Source: Prillingera fragicola (Eukaryota > Basidiomycota > Tremellomycetes > Trichosporonales > Trichosporonaceae). Taken from it: a stretch of 64,000 nucleotides of DNA. Where the stretch lies: assembly GCA_002335605.1 (NCBI GenBank), contig BEDY01000002.1, positions 434,001-498,000 on the forward strand. The letters run 5' to 3'. This document shows positions 22,029 to 34,178 of the stretch, in pieces. The position numbers were made by a program, and so were the translations under genes. Each line of letters opens with the position of its first letter. The first letter of the stretch is position 1. The notes below the pieces were generated by a model, which had not been told where the DNA came from, ran no database searches, and saw only the letters and a program-made list of their open reading frames with translations.

Positions 22029-25019
22029 TCAGAACACCCAGCCCTCGTCCGCCTCGGCCTCGGCCCAAGGGAACTTTTCACGTAGAGTCTTGGTGAACAG
22101 CTTCTCCAGCGGCACGTCGTACTTCTTGGCCCACGCAACAGTAAGACGAGGGTCCTGAAATATCAGTATGGTCCAGCTTAGCAGCGCGCCGACTCACAAT
22201 GTAGTTGATCTTGGACGTTCCAAGTGCGACGTCCTTGAGCTTGTCACGGTCACCCAGCTGCACCTTCAGCGTAGAGATGCGGTCGTCGAGCTTGCCGATT
22301 TGCTCAAGAAGCTTTTCCTCGGTAGCTGGAGTATGTCAGTTAAACGTCCACGAGCCACTAGGCTTTACACACCATTCTTCTTGGGCTCAACCTTACGCGT
22401 CTTGCGCTCCTTCGCAAGCACTTTGAACTCGGCCTTGATGTCCTTGATCCTCTCGTCAAGCACCTTCTTCGACAGCTTCTCTCCGCCCTCGTCCTTGAGC
22501 TTGAGGTTCTCTTTCTCAAACTTCTTCTGCGCCACGTCGATCGCCTTGTCGAGCAACTCCTCTTCGTGACGCTCCATAAACTCGTCGTCCAAGTCCGACT
22601 CGTCGTCGATTAGCTCGGGGTGCTTTTTCTTCGCCTTAGGATTCAGGGCAAACAGCTGCAGGCGCAGCTTCATGCGCTGGTATTTGACGGCGCGAACCTT
22701 GTCACCGGCCTTGGCGAATGACTCGGCAAAGTTCTTGCTGACCGACTTTTGATGGTTACACAGGATAGCAACGTCGCGGTTGGCAGTGTTGTATGCGGCA
22801 ATCTTCTCGGCAATCGTACCATTCTTAGGTGTGTTCTTGAGTTGCTGCTGGAAGGTCCACGAAGCGTTATAAGTACGGAAGACCTTGGCGGTGAGGCCCT
22901 TCATCTGCTCTTGCAGGTACTTGTTGAGAAGAGTGGTGTTGAGGCGGTCAAAGAGGTCATCGCCCTTGGTCTTGGGGTCGGCCTTGAACAGCTTGATGTT
23001 CTTGAACACTTGGGCATCGACCTCGACCTCCTGGTGGTAGCGCATCGAGTCCTTACCCAGGAAGTCAAAGACAACCTTATTCGGGGGCGAAAGCGTAACG
23101 TGTTCGTAACGGAGCGAGCAGCAGCCGACAGTGTCGGCCTCGTCCTCACCCTTCTCGTTACCGGCACGAAGAGCCAGACGGTCAATAAAGTACAGCGCGG
23201 TCGCACGCTGACGGTCCGCCATAACCTTGGACTTGAGGTCCTCGGTATAGTCACTACGAATCTTGTCGACGTGTTTCTCATTGTCAGCAATGATATCTCT
23301 CACACAAACTCACAATAAGCTCGCGCGCCTTCTCAAATTTGGCACGGTCACTCTGACCCTTCCACGAACTACCGGCGGACAAGAAGACATACTTGGACTG
23401 GCCGTTGACGTTCTCCTTCCAGTGCGCCAACCAGGTCACAGTGTTGTCGTGCTGCACGCCCTTCCACTTGCCTGGAATGTTGGGGACAGGAACAGGAGCA
23501 TCCTTGCCAATGTTGATTACAATGTCCTCGGGGCGGAGTCGGAGCTTGAGTGTACCCTTACGAGGGTGTTCACCACGACCACGGAACAAGGACGGAGGCT
23601 CAGCACGGAAGTTGCCTGCCTTCTCCTTGCGACCGTCGACCATGACGTGAAGGTATGGAGCCTCGAGCTTCTCCCTCGCCTCCTTCATACTGTACTGTCA
23701 GCGTCAAACTTCGACGTCGCACTTACGCCTTCTTCTCCTCCTTGGTGAGCTGCTTCTTCTTATCGCGCTCAGACTCAAAGTACTCGAACACGTCGCGGAA
23801 GTCGCACTTGTCCAGCGAGGTGACCTTGACCTTCTCCTTCTGCAAGGGGTTAGCGCAGCCTCCTGCAGCAGATCCAGTCACGTACGGGAGGATACTTGTC
23901 AAGCATCGCCTTGAAATCACGGAAGAAGTTGGCGCGGAACGTAGGGTCCTTGGCATGGTCGGTCTCGATCATGGCGCCAAAGAAGCCCGCAACCTCCTCA
24001 GACTCTGGGGGCAGAGTGAGGGGCACACCGTCATACTTCATCTTGACATTCTTGGGGAGAGGGACATAAGGGGGGGGGAAGAGCACGGCGTTGTGCTCGA
24101 AGGTGGTCCACTTGACCGAACCGTCGCCACCCTCCTGCTGTTCCCACCACTTGTACTGCCGTCGTCAGCATTGCGATCATCGCTCGCGTGAGGACTCACC
24201 TGGTCGTCATCCTCGTCGTCTCCGCCCTTGGCTTCCTTCTTCACGGCAGGCTTCTTATCGATTTTGGCGGCGGCAGCCTTGCCCTTCTTCTTGGCCAAGG
24301 GGGCATCGTCGTCGTCGTCGTCGCTCTCGTCCTTGACCTTCTTGGCCCGGCCGGCGCTGCTGCGTGGAGCTGCCTTCTTCACCGGAGCCTTACGCGCCTT
24401 TGCAAGAGGCTTCTCGTCCTCGCTCGACTCGCTCTCGGCCTTGGCTGGTGCTTTCCGCTTAGATGGCGGCTTGGACGAGGTGCTCGAGACAGGGGCACGC
24501 TTCTTGCGTGCTAGAGGCTTCTCATCCTCGGACTCGGAGTCGGACGCGGCTGCTTTACCATTGGCGGGCTAAGTCAGATTAGCGAATTGGGTCGTGTGGT
24601 GGCTTCGATTGCATCAACGTACCTTGAACGAAGGGCCAACGTCGTCGCTGTCATCGTCGTCACTTTCGACAATACGGCGCTTCTTCGCTGCGCTGGACGA
24701 CACGCGGGGTTTCTTGCTCTGGAAGGAAATGTCAGCGGCCGTCACCTGCCAGCCTGGAATTGGACCATGACGATGCCACTAGGAATGTTGGGGCCGAGGC
24801 GCGCCACAATGATTGGATGTTTCAACTCACCAGAGGCTTCTCATCCTCGCTCGACGAGCCTGCACGCTTGCCGTTAGGCTTGGGGCGGGACCTAGCTAGA
24901 GGAGCGTCGTCGTCGTCGCTGTCCGAGTCATTGACGACTGGGACGCCGGCTGCAAGTTCATTAGCGGTGGAGGCGAAACTTGGTGCCTCCACAGCTACGG
25001 GCTCGGCTGGCGCAGACAT
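22029..25019 (-). CDS. TOP1: DNA topoisomerase I (type IB)
   Basis: This enzyme relaxes supercoils by transient single-strand cleavage through a 3'-phosphotyrosine. Nine exons (25019-24831, 24718-24623, 24568-24200, 24155-23886, 23839-23727, 23689-23314, 23276-22373, 22325-22198 and 22154-22029) give 856 residues. The first 220 or so residues are a charged, disordered N-terminus of Ser/Asp/Glu and Lys blocks, probably nuclear-localising and CK2-phosphorylatable ([18 protein letters not shown]). The core begins at [16 protein letters not shown], with the typical [18 protein letters not shown]. Later hallmarks are [15 protein letters not shown] (active-site Arg), a coiled linker and [18 protein letters not shown], which holds the catalytic Tyr at about 814. 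The start codon is the first ATG of the first exon. Confidence 0.96.
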
Positions 25020-25602
25020 TTGCACGGCGTGAGAGACAAATGTAGCCAAGAAGTGTAGAGTAATTCGTGCAAGACCTAGAGGTTGAGAGGGAGAGGGAGA
25101 CGAGGTGCTTGCAGGTGTAATCGCACAATGAGAAGGGGCTTGGGGGAGTGGGCGGGATACGTTATACCTCTCTTTGGGAGAGGGGTCGGGGGGTGATGGG
25201 GGGCTGGAACTGACTAAGTTCAATCTGGCTCGGGCAGGCAGACCCTTTGAGCACAATCGACCAAGTCCCCTAAATGCCCGCTACGGTGGAGCACGGAAGC
25301 AAATCAGCACCACTCGATCGGCACACGACGGAGTTTTAGCAGGGTGGCACTCACTCGCCGCCCCTTGACGGCTGGCAGGGAAGGTCAGCCGAGGCACACG
25401 CGCGAGTGGAGGAGGTTCGACGGCGCGGTGCCATGACACGTTCCGGGCCTGCAAACACTGATCGTACATCTCAAAGTGCTCGGCAGCACTGCTTACAATC
25501 TCGAAAGCAGCATCTGGCAGCTGTCTTGGCGTCTGCGCCCGCTCTCGCTGCAACCAACTTAGAGTTCCTCGCAGGCACAGCTCGGAAAGCCAGTAGGGCA
25601 GG
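25020..25602. other. Divergent promoter region (TOP1 / SCY1-like)
   Basis: 583 bp between two divergently transcribed genes. G-rich and GGGAG-type purine runs near 25080-25210 flank the TOP1 side. No ORF, tRNA or repeat of note. Confidence 0.5.
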
Positions 25603-28432
25603 ATGAACTACCTCAAGTCCATTACCACGTCGGTGCTCAACTCGACCGGGGTCTCGTTTCCCTTCTCCATCGGAGAGCGGATCCCGGGTGTCGAGGCAGG
25701 AAGCACGATTTGGGAGATTCGCTCCGGTGTCAAGAAGGTAGGTTTCACAGCAGCAACCCGCAGCATAGCTTCTCACACGGGGCTAACACTGCGCAGGACG
25801 ATGGCACGCCATTGACCCTCTTCATCTTTGACTCGACACTACCTCCATTGCAACCTGGCAACAAGGACCGGCGCGCGCTGTTTCAGCTTGCCAAAAATGC
25901 GCTCAAGAAGCTGCGAACGATCCGTCATCCCGATGTGTAAGTGGGATCCCTCACCGCCCAGCGATGGTCTGCTCGGCTAATATCTCAGGATCAAGTACAT
26001 CGACTCGGTGGAAACTGAGACCCATATCTACATTGCTACTGAGCAGGTGCGGCCTCTGCAGGCAGTTATCCGTGATTGGGGAACAGGTGGTGCTTTCGCC
26101 GGATCAGCAGGAACGAAGGGCAAAGATGGCAAGGAGGCGTGGACCGCATGGGGTCTGCGGAGTGTATCAGTGAGTTCCCTCGACGAGTCAGCAAAGACAA
26201 TACTGATGTTACAAGACGGCTCTGGCCTTTTTGAATGCGGCTCCACTGTCTCAGCACCATGCGTACCTTCTCATGTCGACTGTGTTTGTGACGCCCGCCT
26301 TGGAGTGGAGGCTGGGAGGCTTTGAGCTGTTGACAGGGATGGACGACACGCAGGGTGTGCTCTGGAGCATGGGCGGCGTTGCACCAGGAAATGTTGGCGA
26401 CATGTCGAGTCCCGAGGTGAAGAAGGGAGGCTGGGGTGTGTTGAGAGAGTGAGTTCGCGAGGCCGCACCTTTGCTCACACCACAGCACCGACCCATCACA
26501 GGAGGACACCTACGTTCTCGCAATGTTCTTATTCGTGCTCTACAACCCGGATCGACCACTGCCGACTTTTGCGGCCGCACCGACGCCGGCTTCAGCTGGC
26601 TCCATTCCCAAGAAGTTGTTCCCTATGTGGAAGCGGATGCTGAACCCAAATGCCAAGACGCGGTTGTCGACCGTCAACTTTGTTGCAGAGGCCGAGTCGC
26701 ACGGCTTTTGGGCAGAAAACCCACTTGTTCAGTTGGTGGAGGGTCTCGATGGCTTTGAACTTCGGTCCGACGGCGAGAAGCAAGCTCTACTGCGTGGTAT
26801 CAAGGAGGCGGCCGATGCTGGCTCGCTCCCCGAGCCATTCTTGGTCCATCGCGTGCTCCCCTCCTTGCTACACTCGCTCTCCCTTCCAAATGCACCTGGC
26901 GCGCTTATGCTCCCCTTGGTGCTCTCTTTGGGAAAACACGTGCCTCCGTCAACGTACAGTAAGGTGGTCCTCGAGCCGGTTGTCAAGCTGTACACCTCGA
27001 CCGACCGTGTGACTCGCATGGCGCTTCTGGAAGGTCTCGATCTGTATTCGGACAAGCTCGATGCGCGCACAGTTACGGACCGCATCTGGCCCAATCTCAT
27101 CACTGGTTTCGGCGACACCGTGCCCGTGATCCGTGAGGCGACGATCAAGGCCGTGTACCCTTTGGCGAGCAAGCTCTCGGATCGTATCCTGAACAACGAG
27201 CTTCTGCGGCATCTTGCCAAAATGCAGACCGACACGGAGCCATCAATCCGCACCAACACCTGTATTCTACTAGGCCGCCTTGCACCGATGCTCGGTCCGA
27301 ACACGAAGAAAAAGGTGCTCGTTCCGGCATTCGCACGCAGTCTGAAGGACAGCTTTGTGCACTGCCGTGTCGCCGCACTCATGGCGCTCATGGCATCAGT
27401 CGACTGCTTTGACCGAGACGACCTTGCAGCCCGTGTCATTCCCAACATGGCCTTTGCCCTCGTGGACAAGGAGAAGACTGTCCGTGATCAGGCTTTCCGG
27501 GCCATGGCCATGTTCATGAAGCGCATCGAGGATGAGGTTGCGTCCATGCCTGCTACTGTGTTGTCTGAAGACCAGCAGAAGGCTCCCGGCGGTGCTGCAT
27601 CAGCTCCTACTACCAACGCCCAGTCGTCTACCTATGTCACCAGTGCCGCTGGTGCGGCAGGGTCGCTAGCAGGCTGGGCGTTCTCGTCGCTCAGCAAGCA
27701 ACTCACCACTGGCGAAGCCAACTCGTCTCTCACAGCTGCCAGCCACATCGGTGAACTGGCTACCACCCCCGTTGGAGCCACATCATCTAACACGTCTAGG
27801 CGGCCGAGCAGCGACTCCGTGTCAGCGTCATTTACGCGCCCAGCTGCCAACTCGCGTGTGTCCTCCTTTGGCGCGGCGAAGACCGGAGCGCCTTTACGCG
27901 CTGGCTCATCGGGCATGAAGCTCGGCGCCAAGAAGGCGTCCACCAACGCCAACTCTGCGCTGGCGGATGCGCTTGCAGACGAGATGGACGACGACGAGGT
28001 TGCCAACGCCTGGGGCACCGACGACCTCATGGATGTCAACGCAGACAATGATGACTGGAGTGAGTGGCCGCCACAAAGCAATTGACCAAGAACTGACACC
28101 CCACAGCCGCATTCGAATCCGCGCCACAGGAAGCTGTAGTTGTCCCACCACCACAGTCATACTATGTCGCACCACCTAAACCCAAGGAGGAGCCTCTCCC
28201 AGCACCCAAGGCGGTCAAGCCCACGCCACTGGCGGTCAAGTCACCTCCGTCCGTCAAGTCCCCGCCCATCGCCTCGGAGCGCAGCAGCGCGGAGCTTTCC
28301 AAGCCCGCTACGCCCGTGCCAAGCCTAGGCAGCATGAGCAAGGAGGAGAAGGACAAGGAGATGGCACGGCGCAGGGCCGAGCGCCAGGCACGTATTGCCG
28401 CCATGAAGGAGCAGAAGAAGACAAAGGCATGA
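25603..28432 (+). CDS. SCY1-like pseudokinase (SCYL1/Cex1 family)
   Basis: This family of HEAT-repeat pseudokinases works in COPI traffic and nuclear tRNA export. Exons 25603-25737, 25797-25936, 25989-26169, 26216-26448, 26486-28059 and 28107-28432 give 862 residues. The N-terminal kinase-like domain starts MNYLKSITTSVLNSTG and FPFSIGERIPGVEAGSTIWEI. It keeps ALFQLAKNALKKLRTIRHPDV and THIYIATEQVRPL but has no HRD or DFG motifs, as expected for a pseudokinase. A HEAT-like helical region follows (FPMWKRMLNPNAKTRLS, and LGRLAPMLGPNTKKK). The C-terminal 300 residues are Ser/Ala/Pro-rich and end in a basic coiled stretch (MARRRAERQARIAAMKEQKK). The exon 5 start at 26486 was chosen over the nearer AG because only it restores frame (LRDTDPSQEDTYVLAMF). 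Confidence 0.88.
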
Positions 28433-28693
28433 GAGTGTGTGGCTTGCTCGTGTCTGAAGTTGTGCAGTACGGTTGGGTGTGAGCGCTGTAGTCGTAGTCG
28501 TAGCATATGCAGTGTGGTCTGTTCTTGCTTCGAGCAACACCACCCTGACCAAGCTTCGAACCTGCACACAAACACGTCTAGACTTTCGCGCGAATGATAT
28601 ACATGTATCAGAAATTGACTCGACGATTCCTTTCCCTGCTCTCTCTCTTCCGTATCAGAAAATGTTCCATTTCACCGTCTTGCCATTGACAAC

Positions 28694-31594
28694 TTAGATA
28701 TTAAACGGCACATTCGGGTCCGCCTGCCAGTCAAAGCTGTTTCCAGCAATCTGAGCCCACATCTCGGCGAGCTCGGTCGGCCCAGGCGCAGGAGTCTGCA
28801 CGGGCGGACCGAGACCTTGGGTGAACCACGCCGAGGCATTGTTGGCGCCAGCAGGCGAAGGAGTGGGGTCGCCACTGCCCGAGATGATGGTGTTGGTTGG
28901 GCTGCGCAGGCCGGGCTGGTTGGGGTTCGTGTTTTGTGCCTGTGGGCCGCCAGCCGATCCGGGGGCAGTGTTGTTGAGTGATCCCATGCGCGGGGTCGTG
29001 CTTGCTGGCGACTGCGACATCGTGCTCCCCAATGCTGGGGGTGCGGCCCATGCGTCCGAGGTGAAGGCGCTCAGCATCTCGAGGCCGTCAAACGTCATGT
29101 CGCCGACATCAAAGAGATTGAACGCAGGCATGTCCAGGGACGACGTCGGGGGCATGGTCGGCGCGGCAAAGGTTTGCGAAGTGCCCGACGCTGCCGACAT
29201 CTGGCGGCCGCGCCCATGCTGCTCGAATGGCTGGGTGCTGGTGTTCCATGCGTTGATGGGTGGCGAGGCAGATGGAGGCTCCGTCTTGCCCAACACCTTG
29301 CCCTTGCCGTTCTCGAGAAGATTGGAAGAGGGCTTGCGCTTCTTGGACGGACGAGCGGCAGCCGCCGCACGGACTTCCTTGGTCCTCTGCTCGACATCGT
29401 GCAGCAGCTCGAGAAGCTTGCGAGCACCGGGCCACACAGGCTGCAGACAGCGCAGCGAGTTGTTGGCAGACTCAACCTGCTGGCCAACAGCATCGACAAC
29501 GACCTGCTCGCGGGCACGAACCTCGCAGAGCAGGAGAATAACTGCCGAAGACCAGAGGTACTGGCAGAAAACGGCAAGATGGTGCGATACCGGCACCACG
29601 ACTCTCGACGTTGCGGCAATGTGGATGACCGAACGAGCAGCCTCAACGCAGTGCGAAAGGCTCTGAGAGTTGGGAGGCGGCTTGGGGCGAGGGAAGTCAG
29701 GGTTGGAGGGCAACAGGTTACGGTGCAGAGTGAGGAGCACCGCAAAGTACGAGTTGCTGAGAACTGCCGACATGAGCGACACCGGGCGCGAGGAGGAAGC
29801 ATCCTTGTACTTCTTGGGAACCTCGGTTTCGAGCCAGTCACGAAGCAGGCGGTCCAGCTTGTCAATTGTACGCTGCTGGCTCTCGCCCCAGGACTGGTCG
29901 GACACGTTGCGGCCATTGTTGGGACGGTAGAGAAGGTGCACAACACGTCCAGCAATCTTGCACAACTTGGTGAGCGCAACAAAGCCACTCATTGTGCAGT
30001 CGAGTGGTTCCTCAGGCATGTTCGACATTGCCTCCTCGGTCAGGGCATCGCCAACGGCATGGATAGAGGCGTCGTCGGCCTCGGCAGGTAGAGGCACATC
30101 AATGTCTTGGTCATCCACACACAGAGGACGTCCCAGCGTGATCGAAACGAGACTGAATGTTAGCTACAAACTGGAATCAAAGCTTACCGCTCCAGTCCAT
30201 AAATAGCCCACCAACAGCGAGCACCCAGCTGCTTGACGGCAAAGCTGACCTTGAAGTTGCTAGCGGAGCGCTGAATTGTTAACTCTAGCTTCCAAGCTGA
30301 GACTCACGTGAAGACCAATGTCCTGAGCAATGCGCACGGCTTGACTCGCCAACAACCAAGCCATTGGCATGGCGTTGACACTTGCTTGGAACGCAGCAAG
30401 CAGGGTCAAGCACTGGACCTGGTGAAGGTCGATGTCGCGAATGGTCGTGAAGTGTATGATCTGCGAGCGCTCAAACCAGATGACTCCAGCCTCTGCCTCT
30501 CCAGGAAGCACGGCGTCGCCACCTTCCTTGCCCGACTGCTGCTTGGCGCGCTCACGGTGCCAGGCAGCAGAGGTGACGAGCACACGCTCGCCGAGGGCAA
30601 AGACAGCCATGACAACTGAGATGAATCCTCCACGGACACGAGAAAAGTCACCAACAGCGACCTTGTCCATGAGAGCGTGGAAGCGCCTGCGGAAGTCGGG
30701 CTCGATGAAAATGGGGAGCACGGGGTGGATCTCTGCAAAGTAGGCATCGACAAAGCTCTCGGCATCCGCGCGGGGTGGGAAGGTGACCTCCTCAACACCT
30801 GGGAGGACACGAACTTTGCCTGAGCCAGCGACTGGCGCAAAGTAAGGGTGGTTGTCGGGCGGCGACGCCTCGGGATCGGTCTCGTTGACAGCGGCATACG
30901 TGACCCGGCCGCCGGAACGCTCGCCCTTGGTCTCACCATCTCCGCCAAAGGAATCCAGGAGTGAGAAGGTGTTGGAGGGTCCGATCCAGCGGTAGTTGCC
31001 GCTCTCATCACGGAGAAAGCGCCTGTACTCCTCGTCATCCTCGTTGGGAGTCTGCGAGCGGGCCGACCGGTCGTCGTCCTCATCAGGCGTCGATTGACGA
31101 GGAAGGGGAGGAGGCATCGCAGGCACGGCGCCAGCGGGCATACCCTCGGGGAGCTTGCCATCCTCAAAAGCGTTCAGAAGAGGCAGAAGACGCTGCTGCA
31201 TAGACTCGAGCGCTTGAACACGGCCAGAGAGGTCCTGGACATACGCACGCGAGTAGGCCGCGCGGTCACGGGTGGGCTGGTACTCGCATTCGGCGCCAGT
31301 CATTGTGCACTGCTGGCAAGCTGCCGCGCCGCCTGCGGTCGTCGCAGGACCAGGAAGACATTTGACCTTCTTCTGCCGACAAGCACGGCATGCGGCAAAC
31401 GCGCGGACTTTGGAAAGATCGCCCTTACTGTCGGGGCCAGCAGCCGCTGGCATACCCCTCGACCCAGCCGCAGCTGGGTCAGACGCAGTGGGCGCCCGGG
31501 GCCGCTTCTTGTTCGATGGCGGGCGGGCAGGGTTGGAAGCGGTAGGGTTGGAGGGTCCAGAGTTGGAAGACGACATGAAGGCAGACATGTCCAT
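28694..31594 (-). CDS. Fungal Zn2Cys6 transcription factor with fungal-TF middle homology domain
   Basis: This is a putative nuclear DNA-binding regulator. Exons 31594-30308, 30270-30188 and 30152-28694 give 942 residues. The zinc cluster lies near residues 69-106: CRACRQKKVKC, then a long loop, then CQQCTMTGAEC, with spacing CX2CX6CX13CX2CX6C. The third gap of 13 residues is longer than the common form. A short coiled linker (YVQDLSGRVQALESMQQRLLPLL) follows, as in dimeric members. The fungal-specific middle domain spans about 260-620 (AESFVDAYFAEIHPVLPIFIEPDF, shown in pieces: ESFVDAYF and HPVLPIFIEP; later CLTLLAAFQ and QDIGLHRSASNFKV). The C-terminus is Pro/Ser/Asn-rich, typical of an activation region. 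Its target is unknown. It lies 13 kb from the rhamnosidase cluster, so a link is speculative. Confidence 0.9.
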
Positions 31595-32139
31595 GGCGAA
31601 CAGGGGATGACTCCTTGTGCCAATTTACCACAGAAGTGGGCGGTGAGCTTGTGATGATGGTGGAGTGAAAGGGAAAGGCAGAGTGCCGGTGGAAACCACA
31701 GTAGATTGCGAGAGCAAGCCGTAGCACGCTCTACCAGACCTGTACTGTTAGCTAGCAGGTCTACTGGCTGATGGATGGATTGGATGAGAAGAGCAGAAGA
31801 AGGGAATGTCGTGGTTGCGGGCATGGCCCAGTCACCCGGGTCTCGTGGGCCCCGGATTTTGGACCAGGTGGGCCACACTGTGGGTAATCACGGCTACACA
31901 GACGGTGCGACGACAAAAATCAGTCTGAACGCCGAACCCTGCGGCGCAGAATGCAGCAGCAAAGGGCAAAAGGCGTGCGAGAGCTGGATAATTGCGGTAG
32001 GCATACAGGTTGCAGATCATACCAGCAATCCCCATGGTCTTCGCACTTCATGCCCCGCAGAGTTGCCCTAACGCAACTCCAAGCTAGATACATCCAACTA
32101 GAAAATAAATCTCTATAATGCGAGAGGCTACATTGTGCA
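31595..32139. other. Zn2Cys6 gene promoter / glutaredoxin 3' flank
   Basis: 545 bp with no supportable gene. Only short, low-quality ORFs are present and no structural element was recognised. Confidence 0.5.
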
Positions 32140-32800
32140 TTAACCCTGGATGCGCTTCGCGAGGTCCTTGGCCGAGATGGCCTGGAGCTCGGAGCAGCCA
32201 CCGATGAACTGCTGCTTGATGTAAATGTGGGGAACAGTGCCCTGGCCGTTGAGGTCCTTGAGGTAAGCCTGGATGGCCGAGCCGTCGTCACGCTCGTCGA
32301 GCCTAGCAAGGCATCAGCAGGGAATCACAAATTGACGTCTTGCTACTCACTCAAACACCTTCATGTCGTCGGTGGCCTCGGCGAGGATGGACTTGGCACG
32401 GCGGCAGTACTGAGATGCGTAAGCAGATGTCACCCGAAGTGGAGGCGAGTGGAAGACGGGCGAAGCCGAAGGAGACATTGCAGAAGAAGGCTTGTGCACA
32501 AGTGCAACCCCCTGTCGGAAGCTCCAGTGTCCCGTACTGTGCCATACGCAGAAAATGTCGCCACTTGTGAAGATCTGGCACACTTACGGGGCAGTACGAC
32601 TTGGAGAAGACGACGACGTTGTTGTCCTTGATGGCCGAGTCGACCAGCTCCTTGGCAGAAGTCATATCGGCGGGAGAGACGGCGGTAGAGAGGAATGAAC
32701 CCAGTTTGACGGATGCAAGGGGGGCAGCGGGGCGAGCGTATATGGGCGATGCGCGAAGATGGGACGCAAGAGTAGTAAGACGGCGTGTGGCCGGGAACAT
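32140..32800 (-). CDS. Dithiol glutaredoxin, possibly dual-targeted
   Basis: This is a small glutathione-dependent oxidoreductase that reduces protein disulfides. Exons 32800-32588, 32409-32351 and 32302-32140 give 144 residues. The active site CPYC is formed across the first splice junction (SKSYCP|YCRRAKSIL). Glutathione-binding features are TVPHIYIKQQFIGG and the GGCSEL turn. The fold starts at MTSAKELVDSAI (second ATG, 32665). The 45 residues before it (MFPATRRLTTLASHLRASP, Arg/Ser-rich, no acids until SPAD) resemble a mitochondrial presequence. The upstream ATG would give a mitochondrial form and the internal ATG a cytosolic form, as is known for yeast Grx2. This is an inference from sequence. 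The intron inside the active site is 178 nt, long for this window. Confidence 0.92.
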
Positions 32801-34178
32801 GGAAGTTAAAGGGGGGGAGCAATGCCAACTACTTGCAGCCCGGATCGCTTTGTCAGGAGGGTGTCACCCAGCAGCAAACGCTTTTCCGGAACCAGTTACC
32901 GAAAACGTCATCATTGCCAACGTCGACTGATACGCGTTCACCCACATTGCCAGCTCACTGCAGCCTTCTTACTTATCCGTTGCATCGACAGCTCTGCTCA
33001 CGAGCTATCAGTCATTGCGAGTGGCAAGCATTCCCTCGCATGGCCTCGCACTGCAACGTGCACAACAGAGGGGCAGAGGCTCATTGGTTCTAGCTCTGGT
33101 CGTTGTGAAACGGGGGTGGGGCGTGCGCTGTGTGTCCGTGCGCCAATGCTAGCCTCGACACTTGCCGTCGCCCTCTTCGCCTGTCCACAGGCCACAAACT
33201 CCCACACACTCTTTAACAAACAAACTGATCTCAATGGTCAGTGAAGCAATGGCTAACCTGGCACATGCAAATGGCTTGATGCTTCTTGACCCTAGACACG
33301 CACCCACAGCGCATAGAGTTCCAACACAAGGTCGAGGCATGAGGACGCCGCCGTCCTATCCCCAGATATGCCCAAGTACACCAGACTTCAGCCCTTCACC
33401 ACCAGGTGGCGTGTAGCACACCAGTGGCATGTAGTCTCCACTGGCAGCCATCATCTGTCAAGCTGACAACACGATACTAGGAGATCTCTGGCCCGAGAAT
33501 TGTCTATGCCCAGTCCAAAGGTTCCCAGCATCTCTGCCTCCCCCTCACACTAAAGCCACCGTGCACATCAAGCGGGCCTGTGCCTCTGGTCTCTGTAAAG
33601 CTCTCTTTGCAAGGGATTTGAAGGTGCGACCCTACTCTACACAACTCGTTCGCACGGCACATCTGTACCACCACACTTGTTGACGCCCTCTTTGCATCGG
33701 ACAGAACGGCAACCCCCGGCCAGCACCCTCAAATTGAAATCTTAAGGCTGCAGCCGACTGTTATCTGCGTCTCCTTCTCCCACGACACTTGCCCTCTTCA
33801 CGCTCCACCATACGCCTTACGATCTCAACGACGTTTGCCAAATCCTGCAAAACACACCCTTCACCGCCCTCCCTCCTGGCAACGACTTGGACATAAGCTC
33901 TGCTCGAGTGAGGTGCAGCCAACCCTCCTACGTGGACTTGCAAGTGACGCTTGAGGGCCCTCACTGGAATCAAGCTTTCGCCAAGCCCGACTCTGCCCAC
34001 TACCGTCATTCTTCGCGCTCACGCGCAATTCCGATCGCTTCTCAACCCAAATCAGCAGCCAACACAGCTGCCAAAATCTTTCCTTGCTTCAAGGTTCTCG
34101 ACTCTGACTACCCGAGTCCGCGAGCACAACATCTCCCTACCGCACAGATCCTCGCCACGCGACACAGGGCCTCGGAAA
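32801..34178. other. Divergent intergenic region (glutaredoxin / RhoGEF)
   Basis: About 1.4 kb. The right half (33540-34178) is pyrimidine-rich with many CTC and TCC runs, and probably holds the long 5' UTR of the RhoGEF gene. A 109-codon ORF at 33887-34216 has no recognisable similarity and is regarded as leader sequence. The left half is the glutaredoxin promoter, with nothing diagnostic. Confidence 0.5.

Noticed and set aside
28540..28575. Possible tRNA box B (GGTTCGAAGC) on the minus strand
   Set aside because: No matching box A, acceptor stem or terminator run at proper spacing.
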